From: Galbula dea
Lineage: Eukaryota; Chordata; Aves; Piciformes; Galbulidae
Length of the DNA stretch: 64,000 nt
Direction of reading: 5' to 3'
Assembly (NCBI GenBank): GCA_013399015.1
Contig: VWZX01008287.1
Span: forward strand, 496,001-560,000
This document shows, in pieces, positions 12,501 to 25,800 of this stretch. Position numbers and translations under genes: made by a program. Under the pieces are notes generated by a model, which was given only the letters and a program-made list of their open reading frames with translations, had not been told where the DNA came from and did no database searches. The stretch's first letter is position 1, and each line of letters opens with the position of its first letter.

Positions 12501-15500
12501 CGCTCACCGAGACCTCATCTCACCTGACAGCCCGTCGGTACCGTAACGTGCATCGGTGAATCTCAGGTAGCTGGCAACACTGCCTCAGTCGATATTTGAG
12601 CCACATAACAGAGAACAGCATGCCCTAAGATTGCAGTGAGCTTTTCCTGACAGGGCAGTGCCACCCTTAGCACTTGATAAACCTATCGTGTAACGCGCCC
12701 TAAGCAGAACTGGAGGAAAGTTCATTTTGCAGGAAAAAAGGAGGATGCACTTCTTCCACCTCAATCACCTCTTGCTCCCAGTTTAGATTCCGAACTGCCT
12801 CTCCAGGGCAGGAACCTTATCTTCTTTTGTTTATATATGCAATCAGTAAACTTTGAGAATCAGTTCCATGAACAAAAAAACTTGTAATTTTCCACAAAGT
12901 GTTTCACTGTATCTTTCACTACAGACCGTATGCTATAATAAACATTTGTAAGAAGGAAGTAACTGGCTCAAATTATTTGTTCACTAAATATAAAAATTAA
13001 ATACTTCCTTAAAAAATCTCTCATCTAAAATGTCTTGTTTCTTTACATTCATTTTTATTCAAGACATATGCAAGTTAGATAGCTCGGTGTTCCTTTGCAA
13101 TGAAAACATGGATCAAAAGTGAGTTAAATCTGACTCAAAGGTCATGCTACCTTTCTAAAATACCATAGCCATATGAGAACAGTAATTTTGTATAAACTCA
13201 CTTAGAACGTTCGAATTCATTTAAAAACTTTGATTTTCATTGTCGGGCCTCATCATTTGTTGTGACATTATGTCGAACCAGGTATCACCCACCTCCCCTT
13301 GCTGCAAAAAGACAACCTTAACTCCGCGCAGTGCTGTGCCAAGCTGAGAGACATGCGAGTTAGTGCTTACACCTGAACCATGGGTTTGTGCGTCCCAGAG
13401 CTCTGCAGATAGCCGAAAACTGGTGAACCTCAGCGTGACAGAACAGTCTCTTCAGAGCTTAAGGCTCTGTACGATACCAAATTTACTAGACCCATTCCAA
13501 TGATTAAAAAAGGATGATGAAAAATCAAGCACGGCACTAAAAAAAACCCCAAATTCAGCAAAACTGGCAGCAGCTAGTTTAAACTGAAGTATAGATAAGA
13601 AGAAACAGAAACGTCCTCACATCAACAGCCATTTAGCAGGGCAGGTCCAGTAGTAAATTCTGGTGGCAGAACCCGTTTGCTGCAAACAATAGGTGTAAAT
13701 TTGAGAAAACCCGCAGAACTGCGGACATTCAGTTCCACACTGGGGTGTTGCCGCAGGGAGTTCCTCAGCCGCAGGGCAGCTCCTAAATGGTTGTTTTTAC
13801 TTAACTTCAGGAGAATTTGTACTATCTTCCATAGGTATGAAAATTAGGCTCTCGGGACTCTGAATTTCCATAGCATGGAAAATTAGGCGTTTCCAGGGAA
13901 AACTTAATTTAACAGACTAAATTCACTCTCTTACTGCAGGAGAAAACCAAAGCCCCACAACTACTTGTTCCCACCCGGATTTCCATGTGCTAGTGCTAGT
14001 TCCTGGCTTACAGAGCAGGAACAGAAGGGGCAGTGGAAGCACTGTAAAATTTTCTGGAGACAGTTCAATAACTTTCCAAAGGAAAGCAGGGAAAATGGGG
14101 GATTTCTGAATTCTTCAGCTAACACTATAAAGCATTTCTGACAAACTACCATGTTACAGATTCCACCCTTCCTCTTTTTCCTTTTCCAATTAATCTATCT
14201 AAAACTCCTCACATCCTGCATGATATTCATTAGTAAGTTCTTCTATGACTAGTCCCTTTGTCTCATCTCGCAGCAGTATTTGGGCTTCACTGATTTGATT
14301 ATCATCACGTTATCACATTGGCTTCTAATATTTTTAAATCCAAGAGCTAGAATTAGGAAAAAGTTGCTGGAGGCCAGCCTGGACATGAGACTTCTCTGGT
14401 ACAAGCTATTGTTTTAGGAGAACAAGCTTGAGGTGAGAAAGTTTCCATTCATTTTTTCCCTGTTGATCCTGCAAAACTGTGAAGAGATTGACATCAAATT
14501 GTTGCAGAGTTAAACTGTTTGTAATAAGCTTAGATGGAGAGACAACACATTGTTTCACTGGAACATCTTATGAAGAAAATTAAGGGAAAATGAGTCATCA
14601 ACATTCTCTCTGCCTCACTCTGTCTGTGGGAGCATCAGCCTTCAGAGTGGTGGGGGTGGGGGCGGGACATAGCACCACAGTGAAATAAATCTGTGACCTG
14701 AGAATGATGGCATATGGCATATGGAAGTCACCTTACATCCTTTTATGACGTTGATCAGCCATACAGATCATTACATGATTTGACCCTGAGCTAGCAGTGT
14801 TAGTCATCCAAAAAGAGTTAATTCGGATGTTGTCTTATTTTCATCACAGTATCTAAACCTCAGAGGGCTAAGCAGTAGAAGCAGCATTTGCTGCTTGTTA
14901 CTGTAGGTGTTACCTTCCAGCTACACGAATAATCACCTCAAAATTCCTCTGATATCTCCTTCCAAATCAACAACTGTCAGCTGGGAATTAGAAGGAAAGA
15001 ATGAAACATTTTTTTTTTTATATACCTTATTGCATTTAAGGACCTTTAACCCGAAGAAAACTTGTTATCTAAAATGGAATGTAACTGGTTTAAACAAAAG
15101 TACTCTGTGGTTCCTGTATCTTGTTTTTATATCTCAAATCAAACTATCAGTCACTTTGCATGGAGTTTGTTATAGAACCATCACCACAACTAGAAACATT
15201 TGTGATGTCAACCTTGATACGTTTTACATCGCATTAAACCAGCTGCAACTTGATCTCACTGCAATAAGTGCTAAAGGATTATAAGATGCCTCTATAAGGA
15301 AGCCCTTATCTCAATATTGCAATATCCAGTAGCCAGGATGAGGATGATTGCTCACCCTCATCTAGATTAAATACTGACTCATGCACAGAAATAAAAAATG
15401 AAAACACTCTTCGTAAGAAATTAAATGAGTTACTATTAAAAAAAAGTAATCTGTTTTTAACTTTTGTTGTGACTCCTTAAAAAGTTTTACCAGATTTATG

Positions 15501-18500
15501 CTCTATTATTCTGCAGCTGTTCTTTTCAAGTTGTTCAAAATACGTGCTGGAGTTCATGTAATTAAATCAGATGCAAATGCCAACTGATAAGGAGATCTGG
15601 TTAATATCCTACTCAAGGTCAAAAAGATTCTGTGTAGAGATTTTTTGTCCCTTACTACAGTCATCTGTAGCAGAACAGAGGTATTACTGATTTACTTTTC
15701 TTATTCTTTTAACAAAGATGAATTCTCCCAAACACCCTCTTTTGTTGGTTGTTTTGTTGTGGTTTTTTCCTCTTTTTCTTTGGCCACAGGTTTGTCCATT
15801 TCTGATACATCTAGGTAAATCAGCTGCTAGCTACAGCTAACTGGAAACTCACAGGTTTGCATTCTGACTGCTACACCTGAACGTTGAAGATACTTATTTT
15901 TTCAACATGAAAGTTTGCCAAATAAGGCCAAAAAAAAGTGTATGACAACCCAGGTTAACGGGATCTGTAAGTCCCCTCCATTATCTGTGCAGGGATTTTC
16001 TAGTGCTGGGGTTGCTGGGTTTCTATGAAAATACCTCTCAGATACTACATTAAATAAGATTACAAACATGCAACTTCTTAGCATTTCAAAATGGGAAGAA
16101 GTAGAAACAGCTTATTACTGTTAATCACAACACTTAAGAAATACAACCTTTTTAGCAGGCTTGTTTCCATTGAAGCCAGGGAAACTAAAACTAAAAAAAG
16201 GGGCAACTGAACAACTGTTAACACTGTTACCAACTTTAAACAGTTCAGAAAATGTGGTTACTTAGTTGGTATGTGGTATGCTCTAGAGTTACACGTTTTC
16301 TGAAGGGGTCCCAAACATTTAGTAATCTTTTTGCACTATACCAAGTTTTATCAAAACCAAACAGTAGTTAGTTTAAGCAATGTGTTAGCTTTAACAGCTG
16401 AGGTGTTTTCCCCTCAAAGGAAGCAAATGCCTCAGCTGTACCTTCAAGTAATATGTCATAAAATCTAGGGTAAATTCAAGATATATCTGTACAAAAAACC
16501 CGTACAAATTAATTTTGCATATTTAAGCCACAAAACAAATTGTCCCCTCTAACTGATTTAGACTCCAATCTCAGATGAAAAATATATATTTAAAGTAACA
16601 GAATTGCTCATGTATTAAAATTGGCAAAACAGCATTGACATCTTACTGTACAAGGTAATTATAAAATTATGGAGGCAGCATGCCTTTGGAGAGAAGAGAG
16701 ACTATTTGGTATCACCTGAAGGCCATCTGTGCAGTTCATGTTCCCTCTTAACCTGAGACTGAGACATATTACAACAGAATGAGGGTGTTTTCCCTGCATT
16801 TAGGTGTTAAGGTAGAGCTAGAGCTTATGCAAAGTCGGCCATTTACTTTGCAGGCACATGCAGGGAATGCAATATGAAGCTTCTCAGTTTTTCAGTGCTT
16901 CCTCGTTTTTCTGGGACTGGCAAATTACCAAGACTAGGGAAGGACTGTAGAGTGGCATTCTGATGGTAGTGCAAAGGCCCCAATGCCAAGCTCAGTGCAA
17001 AACCTGTAACTCAAGTTTGGCTTTGCAGTATGGCTTGTCACATCCAAATTAGGCAAATGAGAGTTTGGGTTTTTCAATTCTTAAAATCTGCATTAAAGAT
17101 ATTCCATATTAACAGAAAGAGATACTCAAGTTAATGAGCTAATGGAGTGCACGCAGGAGATCTGAATGGGTGGTTTTTTCCTTCAACATGTTCCATAAGT
17201 GTACAAAAAAAGATGCATTACCCAACCCATCATCTAAAGTACAGTGTAAACATAACCTGTATTTGGGAATATGATACATTACTTACTGCTCAGAAAGCTG
17301 TGTTTGAGAGCTTAACCAACACAGGCTGAAGTCTTCCTCAAAACTGCCAAGGGTGTGCCTCCATGTCTCTATTTAGTGTGTAAAAACCAGTAGCTGCCAG
17401 GAACAGCATGGGACATTTGCACCATAAAAGCAGAATCTTTTCAAGGTTTTATCAGTGCCTGCCTTTAAAAAAAAAAAAACAACCACCAAAAAAAAGGGCC
17501 AACTTTACCTCAGTTTCATTCCTTCTGAACTTCTATCCCCCACAACTTTTATAGGATTTTTTTAAAGCTTTCCTGTGAAAACTGCTGTTCCATTTTCTAG
17601 AGAAAAAGGTACTCATGGACATGCACTTGCTCTTTTTTCCACTGTTACTGTAATGTGAATCTGTTTTTTAAAATTATTTTTGAAGTCACCTACCAGAGAA
17701 ATACCTGGTCACTAATCTTCTGCAGCTAGTTGCCTTAACTCCATGAGGATGGATCAACTTCCCAGCATAGTCTCCACTACCTTTTGAAAGAAACACTTAT
17801 TAAAAGGACCCTGCTTTTCTTGTAGCTTTGCTAGGGACACATCACAACGAAGTTTGAAATTGGAGTAACTTAGGTTATTGTTGAACTTTTAAATGCTCCG
17901 AAACCTGCTGTATTTCCTTGTATTCCCAGACATGTACAATACAGAAGGAGGCTTTTTGCAAAACACAGGGAGAGCCAGCAAGAGAGCATTTCAGCCTCTG
18001 ATAAAACTACAAAAAATGTCTTTCCCTCCCAAACCCCAACATCTAAGCCAGACTGTTGCACAAACATTAACACAACCCTAGAAAGTCAGTGGGACCACAG
18101 AACAGATAAGGATATGTAGAAAATAAACTATTGTTCTACATTACTGTTACTGGTATGTTTAGCTGGTGGGCACAACTATTGCACTTGTTTTAGAAAAATC
18201 CAAAAGATTAAACCTTCTCATAAATGCTGGTCTCCATACTGGAACAGAGGCACATGTTATTGTCCTAGAAAAAGCAGTATGCAAAGACACTTCACAACGT
18301 GATGGTACTGCCCCAAATGGAAAAGAGGAAAGAAAGGAAAGTATGTGCTCTAGCAAGGAGAGGAAACAGAAAGCCAGAAGACAGAATACCTGTGAGCACA
18401 CTCCTAAGAAAAAGCTGAAAGAGAGGCTCTTTGATCTAAACACTTTCTTAGTTAAAAGGTCTTACAGCTGCAAGCAATAAGCCTATTCTCAGCTATTTGA

Positions 18501-21500
18501 TGCCCTGTGTTCAGGGAAACAGGATCTTGCACATTCTTTATAAACAAGAGGGATTCCAGAGATACCTGAGCCTCCAGCATCAGCCTCGGCAGAGGAAACA
18601 AAACCTTGAACTTTTATCACTCACTTCTGACAAAAGGGGTAACAGTCCAAGCTGCTCTACTCCTTCTTTCCTCAAAAATTAGAAAAATAAATCATTCACA
18701 CAGTAAAATGTGCTAAATAGGCTACTTGAAAATAAAACAATGCTTTAGCTTCTGAAAACTACAAATCCAAGGACAATTTATAAAAATGCTTAATTCTAAG
18801 AGTTTAGTAGAAGTAAATTACTCCAAATGAAAATCAAACCCATGCCATGGTGATAAAATTTGAGTTTTCCATGATGAAAGAAAAATTTTCAGACTATTCA
18901 AGCTGGAAAACAAGCAGAAAAATGCCTTAGTAACCAGAGCAGTATAGCTGGAATGCTCCTCTATATAGATTGCCTAGTGCACCCCCTGCTCAGAGCAGGC
19001 TGCCAGGCCTGTGTCAACTTACATTCTGACAGTCTACAAGGATGGAGGCTACAAAGTCTCTCTGGGCCTCCTGCTGTTTGACCACACTAACAGTGAAAAA
19101 CTTTTTCTGATGTCAAAATGGAAATGTATTGTAAAGACTTGACCAATGTCTACAAGGATGGAGGCTACAAAGCCTCTCTGGGTCACCTGCTGTTTGACCA
19201 CACTAACAGTGAAAAACTTTTTCTGATGTCAAAATGGAAATGTATCGTAAAGACTTGACTGCTGTAAACAGGCAAAACACTTCTTAACTAACAATGGTAA
19301 CCCTCTTCTCTAAAGGAAAATGCCAGTCTTCTGCTTGCAGTTCTGAAGCCTCTGAGATTAGGGCTTGTAGTACACTTGACACTTTAGCAGAACTGCTAAC
19401 ATGGAATTTATAAGGAGCCAACAGTGAAAAACAAGTTCCCCACTTGCAGCTGTGTCTGTTCTTCTCAACTTCTCTACTTTTTAAAGTAAGTGAATTCTAA
19501 GAGTGTTTTGTAGAGTTTTCTCCCAGTTAAGTACTCAATTATTGTGAGCCAATGCTACTGGAACCTCCAGCGTGAAAGCAGAAGAGGTTTAAAATACTTC
19601 AAAAATACAAACAGTATCACAGGGTTCTAGGGATGTCTCAAGGATCACATATCGAGTGTATTCAGGTTTGGTGATTCCCCCCACCAACACTTCCAATCCA
19701 ACCTGGGTTTCAAGACTGAAGCTTGGCTTTTCTTGTCCTTCATGCCTAAGGCTAAGTACATTCAGCTGAACAAAGCTTCTACAACTATTTCCTAGGCTGA
19801 ATGCAAGCAAGCTTGTTATCATCAAGAAGTCTGCACGGGTTAAATTTCTAACTCACTGTTTGCCAGGGGTACTTTCATATATATTACTAACAGCAGTGCA
19901 CCAAGCATTTGCTGAGTTAGACCAGTAAAAGTGATGTAGCTCAATTCAGACTTCATTTCTCCACCCAGTCCCTGGGTGGGTGGTGGGAAGGAAAAAAGCA
20001 ATCCACCAAAACCACCACACAGAATCAGAACTTTGATACATCAGAGAGGATCGATAAAACACAAATACACGTTTACAGGGATGTATGATGAGTTTTTAAT
20101 GTACTTGGTATTAGGAACTGTTTTACCATGAATGCTCACAGGCAAGGAAAAGACAAGGCAGAACCAAGCAACTTCTCATTTTTTCCCAAGTAACGTTTAT
20201 TAATAAGATTCTTAAAATGATAACTTAAGAGTCACAAAGAATGGGGCTGTTGTCAGTAAATATATAATGAAAAGGTAGTAAGATTTTTTTATATCAAAGT
20301 ATGACCAAAAAGGCTTTTAACAGAGTGTTTAGCCCAACCAAATTTCATATTCAAAACATTCAAAATTGCTAAGTGTTGCAATCAGTTCTGTTGAACTTAT
20401 GAAAACCTAATTTCAGTAGTCAATACTAACCTATTATTTATATAAAATTCTAAACTCCATTCTTAATTTCTGTAAACAAAGCACCTAAGCATTTGAAACA
20501 AAAAAGTTAGTTTACATCCCACTAAACTGCAGCACCTGTGTGAAACCTCAGGCATGATCAGGTATGGAGCAAAATTAAGCACAGAACAAGACCATTTCCA
20601 CAACTAGCTGCTGAATACACTTACATTGCCAAAGGTCTTCTTTATTTATACTAATTCCATTATCATTTACAGCTGAAAATTTAACAAATCCTCCATGCAG
20701 AAGATTTCAAAGAGAAAAAGGAGTCATAGTACACAGATTTATAAAGCTCCTGAGAGCTTTGAGCAGTGATGACTTTGACTGAATTATGACTTCGTTATCC
20801 CTTTCAGGGATTTTCAGAAAATTCATAGTCACTTAACTTTGGCAGATACTGGGCTTGTCAAAGAGCATGACAACACATCAGAAGACAAGTTTTCAGTCTG
20901 CTATTGGAACACTGAGGTATGATGTATTTTAATAAAGTGCCAGTCAAAAACTGAAGATGGTGCACAAGATCATTGTATTCTGAGGCTGTCAGTTCAAGCT
21001 TAGGTCAAGAAAGTCAGCAGGAGCAACTACTAACACGAAAACTGTAATTTCCGTTTTCTTAGGGAAGTTGCAAACAAGGTGGCTTTTCTTACCTGTATCA
21101 AATGGCACCACAGTCAATCTGTGTGAAGAGCAACAGCTGATACTCAGGCTCTAAGTTTGTCTGCTCTTGACTCTTGCAAACAAAAGTCTAAACTTGATAT
21201 AAATTATGTAAAGCAGTAACTTTGCAGTAAGCCTCTGGTAACTGCCAATATAGATTTACAATTGTATCAATTAGTATACTTTCAAAGTAAATCTAGCTAA
21301 ACTAGATTTAATCTGCGTAAGTTTTCCTGAGCCAACATGCCCTAAACTAACTATAAATGTCTAGAGGTGACCTTCAGATGAACACTGAGGCACTTAGGTG
21401 AGGCATTGCAGGAAAGCCTGCATTGCCATTGCCCAGCATGTGCTCATGAGGTTGTTTTCTCCAGGGTTCTTGAGTCTGTACTGACTATAGGAATGAAGTT

Positions 21501-22592
21501 CATTTAAAGAATAGAGAAAATGTTTTAATGACTACCTGGCATTAGCACTAAGTGAACTCAGTGGTTTCCTGTTGTTGCCTTCTCCAATTTTCTTTGGTGT
21601 AAAGTGTTGGCATTACAGCTACACAAATTCTCTATGCCTAATCCCTCTCAATTTGCAGTTTCCTGAAAAAAGAAAAAGTGTCAAACAAACTCAAGCTCTT
21701 CTAAATGCAAACCAATGATTTAAACTACTTTAAACTACTTCTCTTTTTCCAAGTAAAAAAAAGCCAGAACAAATTAAGATTAAACAAGTTAAACACATGC
21801 ACTGGCCTTAACTAACACAGGCCCTACTAGCACTATTCAAACCAGTTGTTTTGAATATCAATTGCAAAGAATTAAAAAAAGGAGGAAAAAAAAAAAAAGG
21901 TGTAGATGCAAAAGCTAGAGAAATCTGTCCTGTCTTCCCCCATCCCTTTGTACCAATCCACAGCCAACTGAAGACCACAAATATAGACCTAGTCTGAATG
22001 GGTAGGAGAACCAGGCCAGAGTTAGCATTTCACACACACCCACACCTACAGACCCTGAATAGCACTACTTGTTCAAAATCCCACTTGCCTTTCACACCAT
22101 CTTGTTTGTCAGCTATTCCAGGAGCAGCACGCAAGTTTCCAGGACCACCCCCTTTTACTTTGTTTCAGGTGTTGGCGATTTATATAATCCAGAGACTTGC
22201 ATCAAAGTTTTCACAATCAACAGCTTTCACAATTAAGGCATAAGCCAGTGATACCGTGGGGCAGGGAAGGGAGCTCATAACCTCAAGCTGAATTTGCCCT
22301 GTTATCTATTTTATGGCTTACAACGTACACAGACTAACAGACACTGGCTATTCAATTACTTATAGTAATAATGGAACTATAGTTCCATTCTTTAGTTGCT
22401 ATAGTTACACTACTAGCAATCTTCGCATTCAAAATCTGGAAAGAAATCCTATGAAGGGTACTGTACTTTTTTTTTAATGAAACTTGACTATAGTCAATCA
22501 AAATTAAGAAATGCAAACTGATATGGGCTTGAAACTTTTATAAAAATATGCTGTATAGAAACACATTTGGAAAATTGCATAGAAAATATCCT
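12501..22592. other. Intergenic, TRPM7 to SPPL2A
   Basis: AT-rich DNA between the TRPM7 promoter and the SPPL2A 3' end. I found no conserved exon on either strand. The two longest ORFs, 14907-15284 (125 codons) and 18166-18480 (104 codons, lysine-rich), match no family I know. The only recognisable element is the rearranged CR1 at 18975-19264. Part of the right side may be SPPL2A 3' UTR if distal polyadenylation signals near 20.2 or 20.6 kb (TTTATT on the plus strand) are used. Confidence 0.6.
18975..19264 (+). mobile_element. CR1 LINE fragment with internal tandem duplication
   Basis: The text reading CCCCCTGCTCAGAGCAGG, then TCTACAAGGATGGAGGCTAC, the CTCTCTGGG block, TTTGACCAC, and AAAAACTTTTTCTGATGTCA follows the conserved CR1 ORF2 3' region in the plus direction. 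A 116-bp unit beginning TCTACAAGGATGG occurs twice in a row (19033-19148 and 19149-19264), about 95% identical. The CR1 itself lacks its 3' tail. Confidence 0.8.
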
Positions 22593-22598
22593 TTTATT
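22593..22598 (-). terminator. SPPL2A: Candidate SPPL2A polyadenylation signal
   Basis: AATAAA on the minus strand about 225 nt after the SPPL2A stop codon. It is the first canonical hexamer after the stop. Other hexamers near 20.64 kb and 20.2 kb could serve longer 3' UTRs. Confidence 0.4.
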
Positions 22599-22822
22599 GA
22601 AACTGAAGTAAGGCACTGTTTTACGAGCTATTGTTTGGCTGTAAAAATGCAAGTCTATTTTCATTACTTTTATGTTATTAACAGTATTTTCCATAATAGA
22701 GGTGCAGGAGTAAAAAACCCTTTTACACAGAGCAGGAAATACTCTTTTGAAAAACTTCATCAAATTTACTGTAAGTCATTTGTAGAAAATTGGAATACAA
22801 TTTTAAATCAGGATCCTACATG

Positions 22823-22897
22823 CTACTGTCCTCCAGGCTGTTCACTGGCTGATGCTGTGCTTTCTTCATTTCCTGTGTAATCCAGATGTTCCATCAT
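22823..22897 (-). CDS. SPPL2A: SPPL2A last coding exon, dual-frame tail
   Basis: Acceptor ...ACATTTAG then ATGATGG. Read in the frame of direct splicing from the exon ending 28588, it gives MMEHLDYTGNEESTASASEQ plus PGGQ and stop, the counterpart of the human MMDHLD tail, and creates the YQMM lysosomal sorting signal across the junction. If the 34-nt exon at 26925-26958 is included, the same exon is read one base shifted and stops at 22868-22866 after DDGTSGLHRK. Confidence 0.93.
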   Translation of the reverse strand: MMEHLDYTGNEESTASASEQPGGQ

Positions 22898-25800
22898 CTA
22901 AATGTAAAAAGGAGAGAAAAAAAAAAAAAGAGATGTCTCTCTGTAAAACAATACTGCTTTCCCCCACCTGGTCTAAAGCATTTGTTAGCTAAGAGAAATA
23001 ATTAAACATGTTAGAGTGCATATTAGCAGCATACAGATAGGACGTCCTCTACAGATCAGAGAAGTATACAAGACAAATAATCAAAGCTCTCTTAGGTAAT
23101 CCAACAAAGGATCCAAGTACTCTAAAGAAATTAAACTTATAAGTCAAAAGGGTTTCAATTATTAAATACAGAGAACAAACGAAACCCAATTGGGTTAAGC
23201 AAATTTTTCAAAGATATGGTTTGCAGAACTGGAAACAGACTCTAGGATCCTACCTAACATTTATAGGTTGCAAGCAATAGCTTGAACAGAAAAAACGAGT
23301 TTTCTCTTTTCTTGACTGTAAAGGCTAAGCGATATTACAGTTAGTAAAAACTAACTGTATTGCAACATTTCTTTGTAAATTTTCCTTTTGTTTTAAATAG
23401 TATAAAGGAAATGGAATTGTCAAGTCCTGCAAAAGAAAAGAATCTAAACCAGATTATTCTATAGACTGACTATACCTTCCAATTAATGTAAACGATTAGG
23501 TCACCTGAATAACACAAGACAGCGTTGTACTTTTCCAGACTAAAAAGCAGCCTGTTTCCCTAGCCACTGATGTACTGCTAGAGGGCAATGCAGGCTCTGG
23601 TTTCCTCCCTGGGAGAAGGCATTGAATAAATAAGGAGGTAACACACACATTTGTTAGCATAACAAACTGAGACTCATCAGTTTGAGGGCTTCAGAATTAA
23701 GCAGTATTAACAAGAGGCCAAGGACTGGACAGTTTTGATAGCTGACAACTACAGACAGAAGGTACAGAAGTAGTAAAACTAATGCTGAGAAACCAAACAT
23801 GTCAAGATGCTCATATACCCAGCGCGGCAGGATTATTAGGACAAGTGCATAACACTTTCAACATCAGGATAGAAAACCCTACATGTGTTCTTCCATAGAA
23901 GCATATCCTGCCCAGCAGTAAAAAGGCTCCCTGTCTTTCTGCAGAACAGATGCTCACCACGTAGGTTCTGAACTGTGCAGATTTTCACATGATGAGGACA
24001 GGATTGCTTTCTTGTCTTACTAGCACCCACTGGAGGATGCCTGGCAAGACAAAGCCAGCTCTGACACTGTTGTGTCAATATGCGCTTTACTGAAGTATAA
24101 TACTATATATAGGGCAAAGAGAATAATTCCTTTAACTCCTCTCTTCTTCTCTAGCCATGACACACCTGTGCCATACCTTCTTTTATGCCAACAGAATTGT
24201 TTCACTACAAGGCAAGCAAACATACCTTACTAAAAGCAGGTTTGCTTAAACTGGCCATTTCCCAATCCAGTCACACCAACATGCTGCATGTTAAGTTGAC
24301 CAAGGCAGAAAAAAGTCACTAGGACTATTGGCCATAACAGCAATTTGACTAAGCTCAGAAAAGATCTTTCGCATCCCTCCCTTTGTTTGTCAGATTTAAG
24401 ACACTAGGAATTAAGGCAGACACTAGTCTTGACAATAAACCTAAAAAATGAGTTATAGCAATAGCACACACTCAGTCCAGCTGTGAATACCAAGCTACCG
24501 TGCTTAATGACAATCTTGCACTTAACTTCAGTGTATCTAGAATTTTCCCCCTCCACTGTGACCAAAAACCCACATCAAAAAATCACCCAGAGCAAAACAC
24601 TCCCTACAATTACAGAAGTCAAACCGTCATTTTGCATGAGGATTGAACCATTTGTTTCCAGGAAAAAACAACAAAAGCCCCACATCACATCAAGTAATGC
24701 CATGTACCTTCCTTTATGCTAGGAGGATCACCTAACAGCTGGCACAGAGAAGGTAGTTTTGGTAAGCATTTTTGTAAAATGTTCTCCTATTAAACTGACA
24801 ATATGCTTTCAGAAGGAAAAGTTACCGCTATTTGCAACAACTCAGTGTATTCAAGAATCAAAGACGCGCTTCTGTGTGACCTGGTCTAGGGAATCCTGCT
24901 GTGGCAGGGGGGTTGGACTAGATGATCTTTCGAGGTCCCTTCCAACTCCTCATATTCTGTGATTCTTCTTTTAAACCTATAACAAGTTAAGTAGCCCAAA
25001 ATGTTCTTATGCTTGAGATATCACATGCAGTTGAAGTCTCTGCTTAATATATCACATTTTCAGTTAACTTTAAAACCAAAATGGCTAGTAGAGTATAAAA
25101 GGCGTTTGGGTTTGATATACATGTCTGTATCTACCACACTCCATTTCTAATCTCTCTACCACACAGAAGGAGGACAGCTCACAACTTGAAGTGTCAGCAA
25201 CAACAGATGCCTTTCTAAAAGTGTAAGATTGCACTAAGTGGTTCTTTTCCACAAGTATCTCAGTTGTAGGGTCTTTCAGGACAACCCTGTCCTCAAAGCC
25301 TTGGCAGAAGCTGCAGAAATCTTTACAACAACCAGCAGCAAAACGATTCTTACCAACTTCTAGCTACGATTAATTTTCAAGAATCAAAAAATGTGATTTA
25401 AAATTACAGTACTGAACAGCAGGTGCACGCTATGTGACATACCAGTGCCAAATCTCCTGATTTATTATTTCAGGGAGATAGGAAAGCTTGCTAAACACTT
25501 CAAACTAACCAACTAAAAAGCTGCAAGACTATTCTATCTAGAAGACTTCAGAGCTGCTTTTGCCCACTAGATTTTTCATGATGTTACTAAAATGATTTCA
25601 TAGATTGTACTGATACAAAAACACACAGTATTTTCAAATTAAATAAATAACTGGGAAATAAGCATCCAATTAATTTATTGTGCAGGCAGACATGATGAGA
25701 ATAAGCAATACCAAAAACCTACAAAAATCTTTATTGTACAAACTCAGCAACAATACTTCTTCCTTAGTAGTAGGAAAGCAGGTATATTATTCTCCCAAGA

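Noticed and set aside
14907..15284. 125-codon plus-strand ORF
   Set aside because: No family resemblance, no signal of coding bias, and no flanking splice or promoter signal that I could recognise.
18166..18480. 104-codon lysine-rich plus-strand ORF
   Set aside because: Low-complexity basic composition in AT-rich DNA; no motif or neighbouring exon supports it.
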